This document shows, piece by piece, positions 8,490-17,330 of a stretch of 44,721 nucleotides of DNA. A program made the translations under genes and the position numbers. Source of the stretch: Prevotella sp. (GTDB taxonomy: Bacteria > Bacteroidota > Bacteroidia > Bacteroidales > Bacteroidaceae). Under the pieces are notes generated by a model. The model was not told the DNA's origin, did no database searches, and saw only the letters and a list, made by a program, of their open reading frames with translations. The DNA lies in the NCBI GenBank assembly GCA_017474515.1, contig JAFVHN010000090.1:1-44721 (forward strand). The letters are read 5' to 3'. The stretch's first letter is position 1. Each line of letters begins with the position of its first letter.

Positions 8490-8522
8490 GGGGCACACCG
8501 TCAAGAGAAGGTGGTGTGCCCC
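8490..8522 (-). terminator. Hairpin downstream of the phosphofructokinase gene
   Basis: A 10-bp stem GGGGCACACC (8490-8499) / GGTGTGCCCC (8513-8522) lies 20 bases past the stop. The T-tract on the minus strand is weak (CTTCATTTTT), so termination may be partial. Confidence 0.6.
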
Positions 8523-8541
8523 TGATTATCAGCAACAAAAG

Positions 8542-10185
8542 TTATTTTGCTTGCTCAAGAGCCAGCGTCATGGTGGGCTTGTCGCACACCTCTGCCGGTC
8601 CCCAGTACTGGATGGGTCCGGGATAAACGAAAGCCGTTTCGATGGCCCACTGGTCGCGCACGGCGGCATAAGCCTTGAAGGGTGCGCCGTCGAGTTCCAC
8701 CAGAGCCTTGCGGATGACGGGTTTCATCTCGCCGTTTCTGCGCTCCATGTTCATCATCATCGTGATGGGCACGCCGCCGGCCTTCCATTCAGCAGCCGGA
8801 GCGGTGGTGTTTTTCACAATGGCCATATAGCCCGTCTTGCCGTTGGCAATGAGCTGTGCGGCACTGGAACCCAGGGCGTAGCAGTAGTCGGCGTCGAAGT
8901 TGGAAGGAGCGGCGCAGCGGCCCTCGTATCCGAAGAAGTGGTGCTGGGCGGCGAACTTGCCCACATACTTGCCTTCTTTCTTCCATTCGTCGAGCTTGGC
9001 AGCCACCATATCCGACAGCAGTTTCTCGGTCTCGATGAGCGACACCTGCACATTGCCGTGGGGGTCGCGGTCGAGTGAGAGCTGGCGGGCCACGCCTTCG
9101 GGCAGCGTTTCAAACGTAGCGGCATTCTCCTTCGAGAGGTGGGCGAGGATGTAGTTGCGCTGAGCCTCCTTGTCAAGGTCCTTATATTCATCACCATGGG
9201 CGGCCAGCAGGTCGTTGAGTTCCTGAATGAGCCGGCCCACGGCGGGAATGAACTCAATGAGTCCCTCGGGCACCACCACGGTTCCGAAGTTGTTTCCCTG
9301 AGCGGCACGGTTGGCAATGACCTGTGCCAGTTGCTCCACAATCTGGTTGAGCGTCATGTCCTTGGCCTCCACTTCCTCACTGATGAGGCAGATGTTGGGC
9401 TGGCATTGCAGGGCACATTCCAGTGCAATGTGAGATGCCGAGCGCCCCATCACCTTGATGAAATGCCAGTATTTGCGTGCCGAGTTGCAGTCGCGCTCAA
9501 TGTTTCCAACCAGTTCCGAATAGGTCTTGCAGGCCGTGTCGAAGCCGAAGGAAGTCTCTATCTGGTCGTTCTTCAGGTCGCCGTCGATGGTCTTGGGGCA
9601 TCCGATGACCTGCACGCCGCACTTCTTGGCAGCATAGTATTCGGCGAGCACACAGGCGTTGGTGTTCGAGTCGTCGCCGCCGATGATGACCACGGCCTTG
9701 ATGTCGAGCTGGCGGATGATTTCCAGACCTTTCTCAAACTGGTCTTCCTTCTCGAGCTTGGTGCGGCCCGAGCCAATCATGTCGAAGCCGCCGGTGTTGC
9801 GGTACTCGTCGATAAATTCGGCAGTGATTTCCTTATAGTTGTGGTCCACCAGGCCGCCGGGGCCGAGGATGAAACCGAAGAGCCGGTTCTCGGGGTTCAG
9901 CTTCTTGATGGTGTCGAAGAGGCCGGTGATGACGTTGTGGCCGCCGGGGGCCTGTCCGCCGCTCAGGATGACGCCCACGTTCATCCTGGCTGTGTTGGCG
10001 GTGTCGCTCTCTTCAAACTCGATGAGCGGCATGCCGTAAGTGTTGGGGAACAGGGCCTTGATTTCCTCCTGATTGTCCACACTCTGGGTGGGAGCACCTT
10101 CTTTTACCTTAACATAACCCTGAAGAGCCTTGGGCAGCTTGGGTTGATAGGCAGCACGCGCCTGCTGCAATGCACTTTTTTTCAT
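8542..10185 (-). CDS. pfp: Diphosphate-fructose-6-phosphate 1-phosphotransferase
   Basis: A 547-residue cytoplasmic enzyme that phosphorylates fructose 6-phosphate with pyrophosphate, reversibly, in glycolysis. Long-type PFP: phosphate-binding [14 protein letters not shown] at 71-84, GGDDSNTNA at 169-177 and [11 protein letters not shown] at 197-207. The second Asp of GGDD, where ATP-dependent enzymes have Gly, is the mark of PPi use. I start at [18 protein letters not shown], the usual N-terminus; the frame is open 12 codons upstream but that extension lies in the AT-rich leader after the -7 motif. Bacteroidales normally rely on this enzyme. Confidence 0.95.
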   Translation of the reverse strand: MKKSALQQARAAYQPKLPKALQGYVKVKEGAPTQSVDNQEEIKALFPNTYGMPLIEFEESDTANTARMNVGVILSGGQAPGGHNVITGLFDTIKKLNPENRLFGFILGPGGLVDHNYKEITAEFIDEYRNTGGFDMIGSGRTKLEKEDQFEKGLEIIRQLDIKAVVIIGGDDSNTNACVLAEYYAAKKCGVQVIGCPKTIDGDLKNDQIETSFGFDTACKTYSELVGNIERDCNSARKYWHFIKVMGRSASHIALECALQCQPNICLISEEVEAKDMTLNQIVEQLAQVIANRAAQGNNFGTVVVPEGLIEFIPAVGRLIQELNDLLAAHGDEYKDLDKEAQRNYILAHLSKENAATFETLPEGVARQLSLDRDPHGNVQVSLIETEKLLSDMVAAKLDEWKKEGKYVGKFAAQHHFFGYEGRCAAPSNFDADYCYALGSSAAQLIANGKTGYMAIVKNTTAPAAEWKAGGVPITMMMNMERRNGEMKPVIRKALVELDGAPFKAYAAVRDQWAIETAFVYPGPIQYWGPAEVCDKPTMTLALEQAK

Positions 10186-10238
10186 AAAAAATCGTTTGTT
10201 ATATACTTTGACGGTTATCAATCAACTGAAAAACATTG

Positions 10239-10246
10239 CAAAATTA
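10239..10246 (-). promoter_or_regulatory. -7 promoter element of pfp
   Basis: The minus strand reads TAATTTTG, matching TAnnTTTG, 53 bases before the chosen start codon. This supports the shorter start. Confidence 0.6.
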
Positions 10247-10314
10247 CTTCTTTTTTGCGAATTTTGGAAAGAAAAACCGGCTAAATCGGACTTTTTCAAC
10301 TTTTTTTGCACTCA

Positions 10315-10349
10315 TTTGCTCCATATTCCATAAATTATTCATATATTTG
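10315..10349 (+). promoter_or_regulatory. Promoter (-33 TTTG, -7 TATATTTG) of the 90-residue gene
   Basis: TTTG at 10315-10318 and TATATTTG at 10342-10349, spacing 23 bp, 43 bases before the ATG. It fits the Bacteroidota promoter form and drives the rightward group. Confidence 0.65.
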
Positions 10350-10392
10350 CAATACCTAATGAACAAATTGTCACCACATAACGAGAAACGAC

Positions 10393-10665
10393 ATGACAAA
10401 CAAAAGAGAACTGAAGAAGATTATCAATTACGTCTGCAACGACCTGATTGCGGAATGTGTGGCCGCCTCGCTCTACCATGGCAAGCCCGATGAGGAGAAC
10501 GTGAGCGCCATCCTGTCGTCAATCCTCAAGATTCAGAACGACTACGTCAGCCGCATCTCCCATCCCGAACCGGGCATGAAGGCGAAGGATTATTTCAAGG
10601 ATCTCACCACCAATTTCAACAAGCAGGTGAGCGAGATTATCGACCAGATAGGCAACCTCGACTAA
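10393..10665 (+). CDS. Conserved small cytoplasmic protein, unknown function
   Basis: A 90-residue, mostly helical protein with no signal peptide or membrane segment (MTNKRELKKIINYVCND...). I recognise the general look of a conserved Bacteroidales protein but not a named function. Support for coding: good promoter, third-position GC like its neighbours, and a 14-base gap to the next gene, which suggests an operon with the acyltransferase. Helices run through most of its length; the end is ..SEIIDQIGNLD. Confidence 0.8.
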   Translation: MTNKRELKKIINYVCNDLIAECVAASLYHGKPDEENVSAILSSILKIQNDYVSRISHPEPGMKAKDYFKDLTTNFNKQVSEIIDQIGNLD

Positions 10666-10679
10666 CGCCTTCACACGTT

Positions 10680-11237
10680 ATGATTCAAGGCTTCTGCCGG
10701 TGGTTGCTCTACAAGCGCCTGGGATGGACGAAAGCCATCACCGAGGAGCATTCCGCGAAATACATCATCTGCCTGGCACCCCACACCAGCAACTGGGACT
10801 TCATTCTCGGACAGCTCTACATGCGTGCCGAGGGCTATTCCATTCAGTTCATGATGAAAAAGGAATGGTTCAAATGGCCCTTGGGACCACTGTTCCGGAA
10901 AATGGGGGGCATTCCCGTGTGGCGGTCGAAGAAGACCAGCCTTACCGACAACATCGCCCAGACGGCCCGCCAGGTTCCGATTTTCCACCTGTGCATCACT
11001 CCCGAGGGCACGCGGTCGGCCAATCCCGACTGGAAAAAGGGCTTCTACTTCATTGCCCTGAAGGCCGGCATTCCCATCCTGCTCTATGGCATCGACTACG
11101 AACGACGGCTCATTCAGTGCACCAAGACCATTTGGCCCACCGGCGACGTCGATAACGAGATGCGCGCCATCAAGCAGTATTTCAAGGACTTCAAGGGCAA
11201 GCATCCCGAGAAGTTCACCATCGGCGACGACCATTAG
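10680..11237 (+). CDS. Small 1-acylglycerol-3-phosphate acyltransferase family protein (PlsC-like)
   Basis: A 185-residue protein with the acyltransferase motif I as HTSNWDF (about residues 37-43) and motif III as PEGTRS (about 109-114); GGIPVWR provides motif II. PlsC-type enzymes transfer acyl groups to lysophosphatidate or related acceptors at the membrane. This is a short member without transmembrane segments beyond a hydrophobic N-terminal stretch. The HTSNWDF variant (HxxNxDx) is seen in short Bacteroidota homologues annotated as 1-acyl-sn-glycerol-3-phosphate acyltransferase. The acceptor is not known. It is probably co-transcribed with the preceding 90-residue gene. Confidence 0.85.
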   Translation: MIQGFCRWLLYKRLGWTKAITEEHSAKYIICLAPHTSNWDFILGQLYMRAEGYSIQFMMKKEWFKWPLGPLFRKMGGIPVWRSKKTSLTDNIAQTARQVPIFHLCITPEGTRSANPDWKKGFYFIALKAGIPILLYGIDYERRLIQCTKTIWPTGDVDNEMRAIKQYFKDFKGKHPEKFTIGDDH

Positions 11238-11359
11238 CCCGACCGCCACGGAAGGCACACCCCCCGAAAAACGCTGCCGATGCCGCCACCGCAGAATGCC
11301 GCGGGAAGCCTGTCGAAAAGGTGCTGAAAAGGGTATGAAAAACGCCCTTCGCAGTGCCC

Positions 11360-11592
11360 TATTTCATGCACCCGAAAACCGTAAAAAATCTTTACAAAAA
11401 TGCTGTTTTTTCATCATATTTATAACTCATTGATTATCAGTACACTGAAAAATACCAGATGTTTGACCGCATTTTTCGGGAAGAGATCTTCAAGATTTCT
11501 CCTCTCAAACTGCCAAATTTCTCCCCGAAATTTGCGGTCAAACTTTTTTCAAGCCCTTTTTTTTCTGAAAAATTTTGACAAAACCGTGCCGT
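11360..11592 (-). repeat. Dispersed palindromic element, copy C (core inverted relative to flanks)
   Basis: The 83-bp core is 11461-11543, with arms GTTTGACCGCATTTTTCGGG and CCCCGAAATTTGCGGTCAAAC. TTGATTATCA lies 21 bases before it and GAAAAATTTTGACAAAA about 24 bases after. CTCAA is at core offset 44-48, which with these flanks means a flipped core, as in copy B. The element fills the gap between the acyltransferase and the lipoprotein gene, whose start codon lies just past its right end. Confidence 0.85.
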
Positions 11593-14318
11593 TCCACCCG
11601 CTCCGACGGGCATGGTTCCACATGGTTTTGCTGACGGTGGTTTGCACCCTGCTCTCATCGTGCAAAATGGGCCAGCGCATCCTTTCCGACATCCAGCAGC
11701 TGCCATCCTCTTCCACCCAGCCCTCCCCCACCCCTTCGGGTGGCGACGACAAAAGCACCAAGCCCACGGACGCTGCGTCCACGACGAAAAAAGAAGACAA
11801 GTCGGCCTACCCGTGGGGCAACAACGACTACGACGGCAAGCCCTGGGTGACCAACGCCTCGCGCCCACTGAGCATCAGCCAGGGGCTTCAAAACCGCCAC
11901 ATCTGCATCTGGCCCAGCCACGGCCGCTACTACGACCAGGCCAAGGAGACGTGGAAATGGCAGCGGCCCTTCCTCTTCGGCACCACCGAGGACCTGTTCA
12001 CCCAAACCATTGTGGTGCCTTTCCTCATCCCCATGCTCGAAAAAGCCGGCGCCAACGTCTTCATGCCCCGCGAACGCGACTGGCAGCGCAACGAGGTGAT
12101 AGTGGACAACGACGACAGCCAAAAGCCCAACTACGTGGAAACCAACACGATGAGCCGGTGGCAGAATGCCGAAGTGGCGGGATTTTCGTGGAAACAAGAG
12201 ACATACGTTGACGGCGACAACCCCTTCGAGGCCGGCACCACCCGCATGGCCAAGAGCGTAAAAAACATGGGCAGCGAAATATCCTATCAGCCCGATTTTC
12301 CCGAGAGCGGCAACTATGCCGTCTATGTGAGCTACCCCACGGTGGAAAAGAGCGTTGACGATGCCAAATACACCGTGTGGCACCAGGGACAAAGCACCGT
12401 GTTCCGCGTCAACCAGCAGATGGGCGGCAGCACATGGGTATATCTCGGAACGTTCTATTTCGACAAAGGCTGCAACCAGTATAACCGCGTGATACTGAGC
12501 AACGAAAGCGACTGCAAAGGCTACGTCACCGCCGATGCCGTGCGCTTCGGAGGAGGCATGGGCAACGTGGTGCGCGGAGGCACCACCAGCGGCATGCCGC
12601 GCTGCCTGGAAGGCTCGCGATACTTTGCACAATGGGCTGGCGCGCCCTACAATATCTATAGCCCAAAGCAGGGCACCGACGACTACCGCGACGACATCTA
12701 TTGCCGGCCATACATGGCCAACTGGCTGGCCGGGGGCTCCTGCTACCAGCCCGACAGCACGGGGAAGAAGGTGCCGCTGGAACTTTCGCTGGCCGTGCAC
12801 AGCGATGCCGGCTTCAACCGCGACTACAAATCCATTTACGGCACACTGGCCATCTGCACCACACCCACCAACGACGGCATGTACGACGGCGGCATATCAC
12901 GACAGGCCTCGAAGACCTTCGCACGTTCGATGCTCGACAACATGAACCGCGACATCAAGGCACAGTTCGGAAAATGGACCCTCAGGGAACTGTGGGACAA
13001 GAGCTACATTGAGACAAGGGTGCCCGAAATGCCCTCGGCCATCATAGAAACGCTGTCGCACCAGAGCTTTCCCGACATGGTGATGGCCCAGGACCCCAAC
13101 TTCAGGATGACCATGGCAAGGAGCATCTACAAGTCAATCCTGCAATTCATCAACGAGAGCCACGGCAAGCACTACACGGTGGCACCGCTGCCGCCAAGCA
13201 ACATCAGGTGCGAGTTCTCATCGGGCGACGAGCTGGTGATAAGATGGGACGCCACCACCGACGAGCTGGAAAAGTCGGCCAAGCCCGCCTCCTACATCCT
13301 CTATAGGAAAACCGGCGTGGGAGCCTTCGACAACGGCACCGCCGTGAAAGGCAACAGCTACAAGATGAAACTCCAGCCGGGAGTGGTATATAGCTTCAAG
13401 GTGTCGGCCGTGAACAAGGGCGGCGAGAGCTTCCCCTCGGAAACGGTGGCGGCGCTTCATAACTCGGGGGCCACCCGCTCGGCGGTCATCGTGAACGGAT
13501 TCCACCGCCTGGCGGCACCTGCCGTCAGGGAAACATCCACCGAACAGGGCTTCGACTTCGACCTCGACCCCGGAATAGGCTACGGCCCGACGGCGGGATG
13601 GAGCGGCAGGCAGACCGTCTTCGACAAGACAAAAATAGGCATTGAAGGCCCCGGCGGGCTGGGCTACGGCTCCAGCGAATGGCAGGGACTGTTCCTCGCC
13701 GGCAACGATTTCAACTATGCCTACACCCACGCCGAGGCCATGAAAGGGCTGCTGGAGTATAACGTGTCGAGCTGCACGTCGAAAGCGGTAGAGACCGGAC
13801 AGGTCAACCTCATGAAATACCACCTCGTGGACATGATTCTGGGATTGCAGAAAGACGACAACCGCTACGTCAGCTACAAGACGTTCACTCCCGCCATGCA
13901 GTCGGCACTGGCATCGTTTGCCAACAGTGGCGGGGCACTCATGGTGAGCGGGGCTTTCCTGGGCAGCGACATGACGGAGAAGGCCGACTCTACCTTCCTT
14001 GCCGACGTGCTGAAAGTCAATTACGCCGGACAGGTTTACCGCGAGGCCGACAACAGCGTGAAGGGCATGGGCACCACGTTCGAGTACTACAACCAGCTGG
14101 GCGAGGAGCATTATGCCGCCACGGCATGCGACATTCTTCATCCCCTGCAACCGGCCTATGCCACGCTGGTCTTCTCAACCGGCCACCCGGCAGCCGTGGC
14201 CTACGGCGGTTCCGACTATCACGCTTTCACCCTGGCCTTTCCCTTTGAGTGCATCACGTCGTACAGGAAGCGCGCCGCCATGATGAAAGCCATCGTCAAC
14301 TTCCTTGGAAACAACTGA
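11586..14318 (+). CDS. Large lipoprotein: amidase-3-like fold with golvesin-type and fibronectin III domains
   Basis: About 910 residues. The start is uncertain. GTG at 11586 gives a good lipoprotein signal (MPFHPLRRAWFHMVLLTVVC, lipobox LSSC, Cys26), whereas ATG at 11622 would leave a signal without basic residues. The frame is open back to 11400, but that part is repeat copy C. After a Ser/Pro/Thr-rich linker, WPSHGRYYD (~109) begins a region resembling N-acetylmuramoyl-alanine amidase, continued by AVHSDAG and EMPSAIIETLSH. It is split by a golvesin C-terminal-like domain (QPDFPESGNYAVYVSYPT...TADAVRFGGGMG). A fibronectin III domain (PPSNIRCEF...YSFKVSAVNKGG) and a C-terminal domain follow. 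Such proteins are often labelled 'xanthan lyase'; I infer a cell-envelope hydrolase. Confidence 0.8.
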   Translation: MPFHPLRRAWFHMVLLTVVCTLLSSCKMGQRILSDIQQLPSSSTQPSPTPSGGDDKSTKPTDAASTTKKEDKSAYPWGNNDYDGKPWVTNASRPLSISQGLQNRHICIWPSHGRYYDQAKETWKWQRPFLFGTTEDLFTQTIVVPFLIPMLEKAGANVFMPRERDWQRNEVIVDNDDSQKPNYVETNTMSRWQNAEVAGFSWKQETYVDGDNPFEAGTTRMAKSVKNMGSEISYQPDFPESGNYAVYVSYPTVEKSVDDAKYTVWHQGQSTVFRVNQQMGGSTWVYLGTFYFDKGCNQYNRVILSNESDCKGYVTADAVRFGGGMGNVVRGGTTSGMPRCLEGSRYFAQWAGAPYNIYSPKQGTDDYRDDIYCRPYMANWLAGGSCYQPDSTGKKVPLELSLAVHSDAGFNRDYKSIYGTLAICTTPTNDGMYDGGISRQASKTFARSMLDNMNRDIKAQFGKWTLRELWDKSYIETRVPEMPSAIIETLSHQSFPDMVMAQDPNFRMTMARSIYKSILQFINESHGKHYTVAPLPPSNIRCEFSSGDELVIRWDATTDELEKSAKPASYILYRKTGVGAFDNGTAVKGNSYKMKLQPGVVYSFKVSAVNKGGESFPSETVAALHNSGATRSAVIVNGFHRLAAPAVRETSTEQGFDFDLDPGIGYGPTAGWSGRQTVFDKTKIGIEGPGGLGYGSSEWQGLFLAGNDFNYAYTHAEAMKGLLEYNVSSCTSKAVETGQVNLMKYHLVDMILGLQKDDNRYVSYKTFTPAMQSALASFANSGGALMVSGAFLGSDMTEKADSTFLADVLKVNYAGQVYREADNSVKGMGTTFEYYNQLGEEHYAATACDILHPLQPAYATLVFSTGHPAAVAYGGSDYHAFTLAFPFECITSYRKRAAMMKAIVNFLGNN

Positions 14319-14342
14319 TAACTATCTAATATAAAACAAGAT

Positions 14343-14630
14343 ATGGTAAAAATACAAGCCAACGCTTCAGGCACAAGAAGCATCGACATCAGCGAAGAGC
14401 ACATCGAGACCATCAGGAAATATGAACTGCTGGAAAACATTGTGGACAGCAACGGCATCATCGACGAAACTGTTTTGGAGAAACTGCGCCTGCACGTCCG
14501 CGCCATCCTGGAAACCCAGAAAGAAGTGGACAGGCAACTGCTCGACCTCTGCCTCGACGTCATCTACAACAGCAACATGAAGGCATTTGCCCTCAACAAG
14601 CTCATTGAGCTGGTGGGACGCAAGCAATGA
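14343..14630 (+). CDS. Small helical protein of unknown function
   Basis: 95 residues (MVKIQANASGTRSIDISEEH...), soluble and predicted helical, with no motif that I recognise. It begins 24 bases after the lipoprotein stop and overlaps the ygiQ start by 4 bases (ATGA), so the three genes are probably one transcript. Codon use matches neighbours. The spacing, not the sequence, is the main evidence that it is a gene. Confidence 0.75.
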   Translation: MVKIQANASGTRSIDISEEHIETIRKYELLENIVDSNGIIDETVLEKLRLHVRAILETQKEVDRQLLDLCLDVIYNSNMKAFALNKLIELVGRKQ

Positions 14631-16456
14631 ACAGCAACAACCAGCCGCTTACAGCATTCCTTCCCACCACCAAGAAAGAAGTGGAGCTGAGGGGATGGCA
14701 ACAGCTCGACGTCATCCTGTTTTCGGGCGACGCCTATGTGGACCATCCCTCGTTTGGCGTGGCCGTCATCGGACGTGTGCTCGAAGCCCACGGCTACCGC
14801 GTGGCCATAGTGCCACAGCCCGACTGGCACGGCGACTTCCGCGACTTCCGCAAATTGGGCCGCCCGCGGCTCTTCTTCGGCATCTCACCCGGCTGCATGG
14901 ACTCCATGGTGAACAAATATACGGCCAACCGCCGCCTGCGGTCGGAAGATGCCTACAGCCCCGACGGGCGCCACGATTGCCGGCCAGAATATCCGACCAT
15001 CGTCTTTAGCAACATTCTGAAAGACCTTTTCCCCGATGTGCCCGTGGTGCTCGGAGGCATCGAGGCATCGCTGCGCCGCGTCAGCCATTACGACTACTGG
15101 AAAGACGAGCTGCGCAAATGCGTCTTGTGCGACAGCCGCGCCGACATCATCAGCTACGGAATGGGCGAAAAAACCATCGTCGCCATTGCCGAAGCCGTCG
15201 ACAAAGGGGAAGGCACGGAGGCCCTGCACAACATTCCGCAGACGGTGTTCCTCTGTCAGAAAAAAGACATTCCAGGAGGCATCTCCCCCGACGACATCAT
15301 CCTGCACAGCCACCGCCAATGCCTGGCCGACAAGCGTAGGCAGGCAGAGAACATGAAACATGTGGAAGTGGAGTCGAACAAGCTCCATGCGCGGCGGCTG
15401 CTGCAAGAGGTTGACGGTCGCTATGTCGTGGTAAATCCGCCGTTTCCGCCCTTCACCACCGAAGAGCTCGATGCGTCTTTCGATTTGCCCTACACCCGCC
15501 TTCCCCATCCCAAGTACAAGGGGAAACGCATTCCCGCCTACGACATGATCAAGCATTCCGTCAACATCCACCGCGGGTGTTTCGGCGGTTGCGCCTTCTG
15601 CACCATTTCTGCCCACCAAGGAAAATTCATTACCTCGCGTTCTGAAAAAAGCATCCTGCGCGAAGTGAAGCAAATCACCCGCATGGCCGATTTCAAAGGC
15701 TACCTGAGCGACCTCGGCGGTCCGTCGGCCAACATGTACGGCATGGCGGGGCGCGACAAAGAGCTGTGCGCACGCTGCCAGCGGCCTTCGTGCATCCATC
15801 CTGCCGTCTGCCGCAACCTCAACACCGACCATGGGCCGCTGCTCCGCCTCTATCGTGCCGTGGATGCGGTGCCCGGCATCAAGAAAAGTTTCATCGGCAG
15901 CGGTGTGCGTTACGACCTTCTGCTCCACAAAAGCAACATCCCCGAAGTAGATAAAGCGGCCAGGGAATACACCCGCGAACTCATTACGAAGCACGTCAGC
16001 GGAAGGCTGAAAGTGGCTCCCGAGCACACCGAGCCACACGTTTTGCAACTTATGCGCAAACCGCCCTTCCAACTCTTCGAGCAGTTCAAGCAACTCTTCG
16101 ACAAAATTAACCGGCAGGAAGGGTTACGGCAACAAATCATTCCTTATTTCATCAGCAGCCATCCCGGATGTCGCGACGAGGACATGGCACGTCTCGCCAT
16201 CATCACGCGGCGACTGGACTTCCATCTGGAGCAGGTGCAGGACTTCACGCCCACGCCGCTCACCATCGCCACCGAAACGTGGTACACCGGCCTGCATCCT
16301 TACACCCTGCAACCCGTCTATTCTGCAAAGACGCCGCAGCAAAAGCTCAGCCAGCGACAATTCTTCTTCTGGTACAAACCCTCGGAGCGCGAAAACATCA
16401 AGCGCGCCCTGAGAAAAATGGGGCGTGCCGACCTCATTCCCCTTCTTTTCCGCTGA
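14627..16456 (+). CDS. ygiQ: YgiQ family radical SAM protein
   Basis: A 609-residue protein with the YgiQ N-terminal domain (TTKKEVELRGWQQLDVILFSGDAYVDHPSFG), the [4Fe-4S]-SAM motif C318-x3-C322-xx-C325 in HRGCFGGCAFCTIS, and the family's C-terminal region (ISSHPGC, QDFTPTP). Length agrees with the family (~600-700). Radical SAM chemistry is certain from the motif; the substrate of YgiQ is not established. The ATG overlaps the stop of the preceding 95-residue gene. Confidence 0.93.
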   Translation: MNSNNQPLTAFLPTTKKEVELRGWQQLDVILFSGDAYVDHPSFGVAVIGRVLEAHGYRVAIVPQPDWHGDFRDFRKLGRPRLFFGISPGCMDSMVNKYTANRRLRSEDAYSPDGRHDCRPEYPTIVFSNILKDLFPDVPVVLGGIEASLRRVSHYDYWKDELRKCVLCDSRADIISYGMGEKTIVAIAEAVDKGEGTEALHNIPQTVFLCQKKDIPGGISPDDIILHSHRQCLADKRRQAENMKHVEVESNKLHARRLLQEVDGRYVVVNPPFPPFTTEELDASFDLPYTRLPHPKYKGKRIPAYDMIKHSVNIHRGCFGGCAFCTISAHQGKFITSRSEKSILREVKQITRMADFKGYLSDLGGPSANMYGMAGRDKELCARCQRPSCIHPAVCRNLNTDHGPLLRLYRAVDAVPGIKKSFIGSGVRYDLLLHKSNIPEVDKAAREYTRELITKHVSGRLKVAPEHTEPHVLQLMRKPPFQLFEQFKQLFDKINRQEGLRQQIIPYFISSHPGCRDEDMARLAIITRRLDFHLEQVQDFTPTPLTIATETWYTGLHPYTLQPVYSAKTPQQKLSQRQFFFWYKPSERENIKRALRKMGRADLIPLLFR

Positions 16457-16478
16457 TTTTCCCAAACTGCCAAAAACT

Positions 16479-17330
16479 ATGATTATCGAACAGTTTCGCG
16501 AAGGTAAGAAAAGTCTGGAAACTTGCGAAGACGGCATTGTCGTCACTCCCGCCCACATTGCCGTTGTTGATGGCAGCACCAGCAAGAGCAATTATCGTTT
16601 CTCACCCCTCGGCACCAACGGCTGGCATGCCATGAACGTCATTTCGCAAGCCATCGCCTCCCTGCCGCCGGAAGCCGGATTGGAAAAAACATGCCAACGG
16701 TTGACCGCAGCCATCGAACAGGAATACACGAAAGCCGGCGTGCCGGAGTCACAACTTACCGCCCATCCCGAACAACGCCTTACGGCCAGCGCTGCCATCT
16801 ATAGCCGCCATCACCGTTGCGTATGGCTTATCGGCGACTGCCAGTGCCTTATTGTAAAGGAAATCTCGCGCAACACTTCGACCTTCAGCTACCACGACAA
16901 TCCCAAGCCGCAAGAGGAAGTCTGTGCCGAGAAAAGGGCACGCCACATAGAGGAATCACTGAAAAAGGGGATGACCGTTGAGGATTTCCAAACAAGGGAC
17001 ACCGGCCGCGAGCTCGTGGTTCCCGACATCATCGCCTCGTGCCTTTGTCAGAATAAAACATTCTCGGTCATCGACGGTTTTCCCGTCCTCCTTTCAGCCG
17101 TGAAAACCGTGCCGTGCCACGATGCCTCACAAGTCATTTTGGCCACCGACGGCTATCCACGCTTGCTGCCAACGCTCAAGGAAAGTGAGGAATACCTTGC
17201 ACGACTGCTTATTGAAGACCCGCTCTGCATCCGCCTGCATAAAGCCACGAAAGGCCTTATGAAAGGCGCAAACAGCTTCGACGACCGCGCCTACATCCGT
17301 TTTTCCACGACCGAAGCCACAAACGTCTAA
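16479..17330 (+). CDS. PP2C-like protein phosphatase
   Basis: 283 residues. The start MIIEQFREGKKS (16479) is chosen because the frame upstream overlaps the end of ygiQ. PP2C metal-site motifs are visible in order: CEDG (17-18), VVDGSTSK (D31, G32), IGDCQC, ILATDGYP and DDRAYIRF. Together they suggest a metal-dependent phosphatase of the PP2C fold. The N-terminal Arg of the classical RxxxED signature is not obvious, so the family assignment is by motif order. It starts 22 bases after ygiQ on the same strand and ends by overlapping the convergent NRPS stop by 4 bases. Confidence 0.75.
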   Translation: MIIEQFREGKKSLETCEDGIVVTPAHIAVVDGSTSKSNYRFSPLGTNGWHAMNVISQAIASLPPEAGLEKTCQRLTAAIEQEYTKAGVPESQLTAHPEQRLTASAAIYSRHHRCVWLIGDCQCLIVKEISRNTSTFSYHDNPKPQEEVCAEKRARHIEESLKKGMTVEDFQTRDTGRELVVPDIIASCLCQNKTFSVIDGFPVLLSAVKTVPCHDASQVILATDGYPRLLPTLKESEEYLARLLIEDPLCIRLHKATKGLMKGANSFDDRAYIRFSTTEATNV

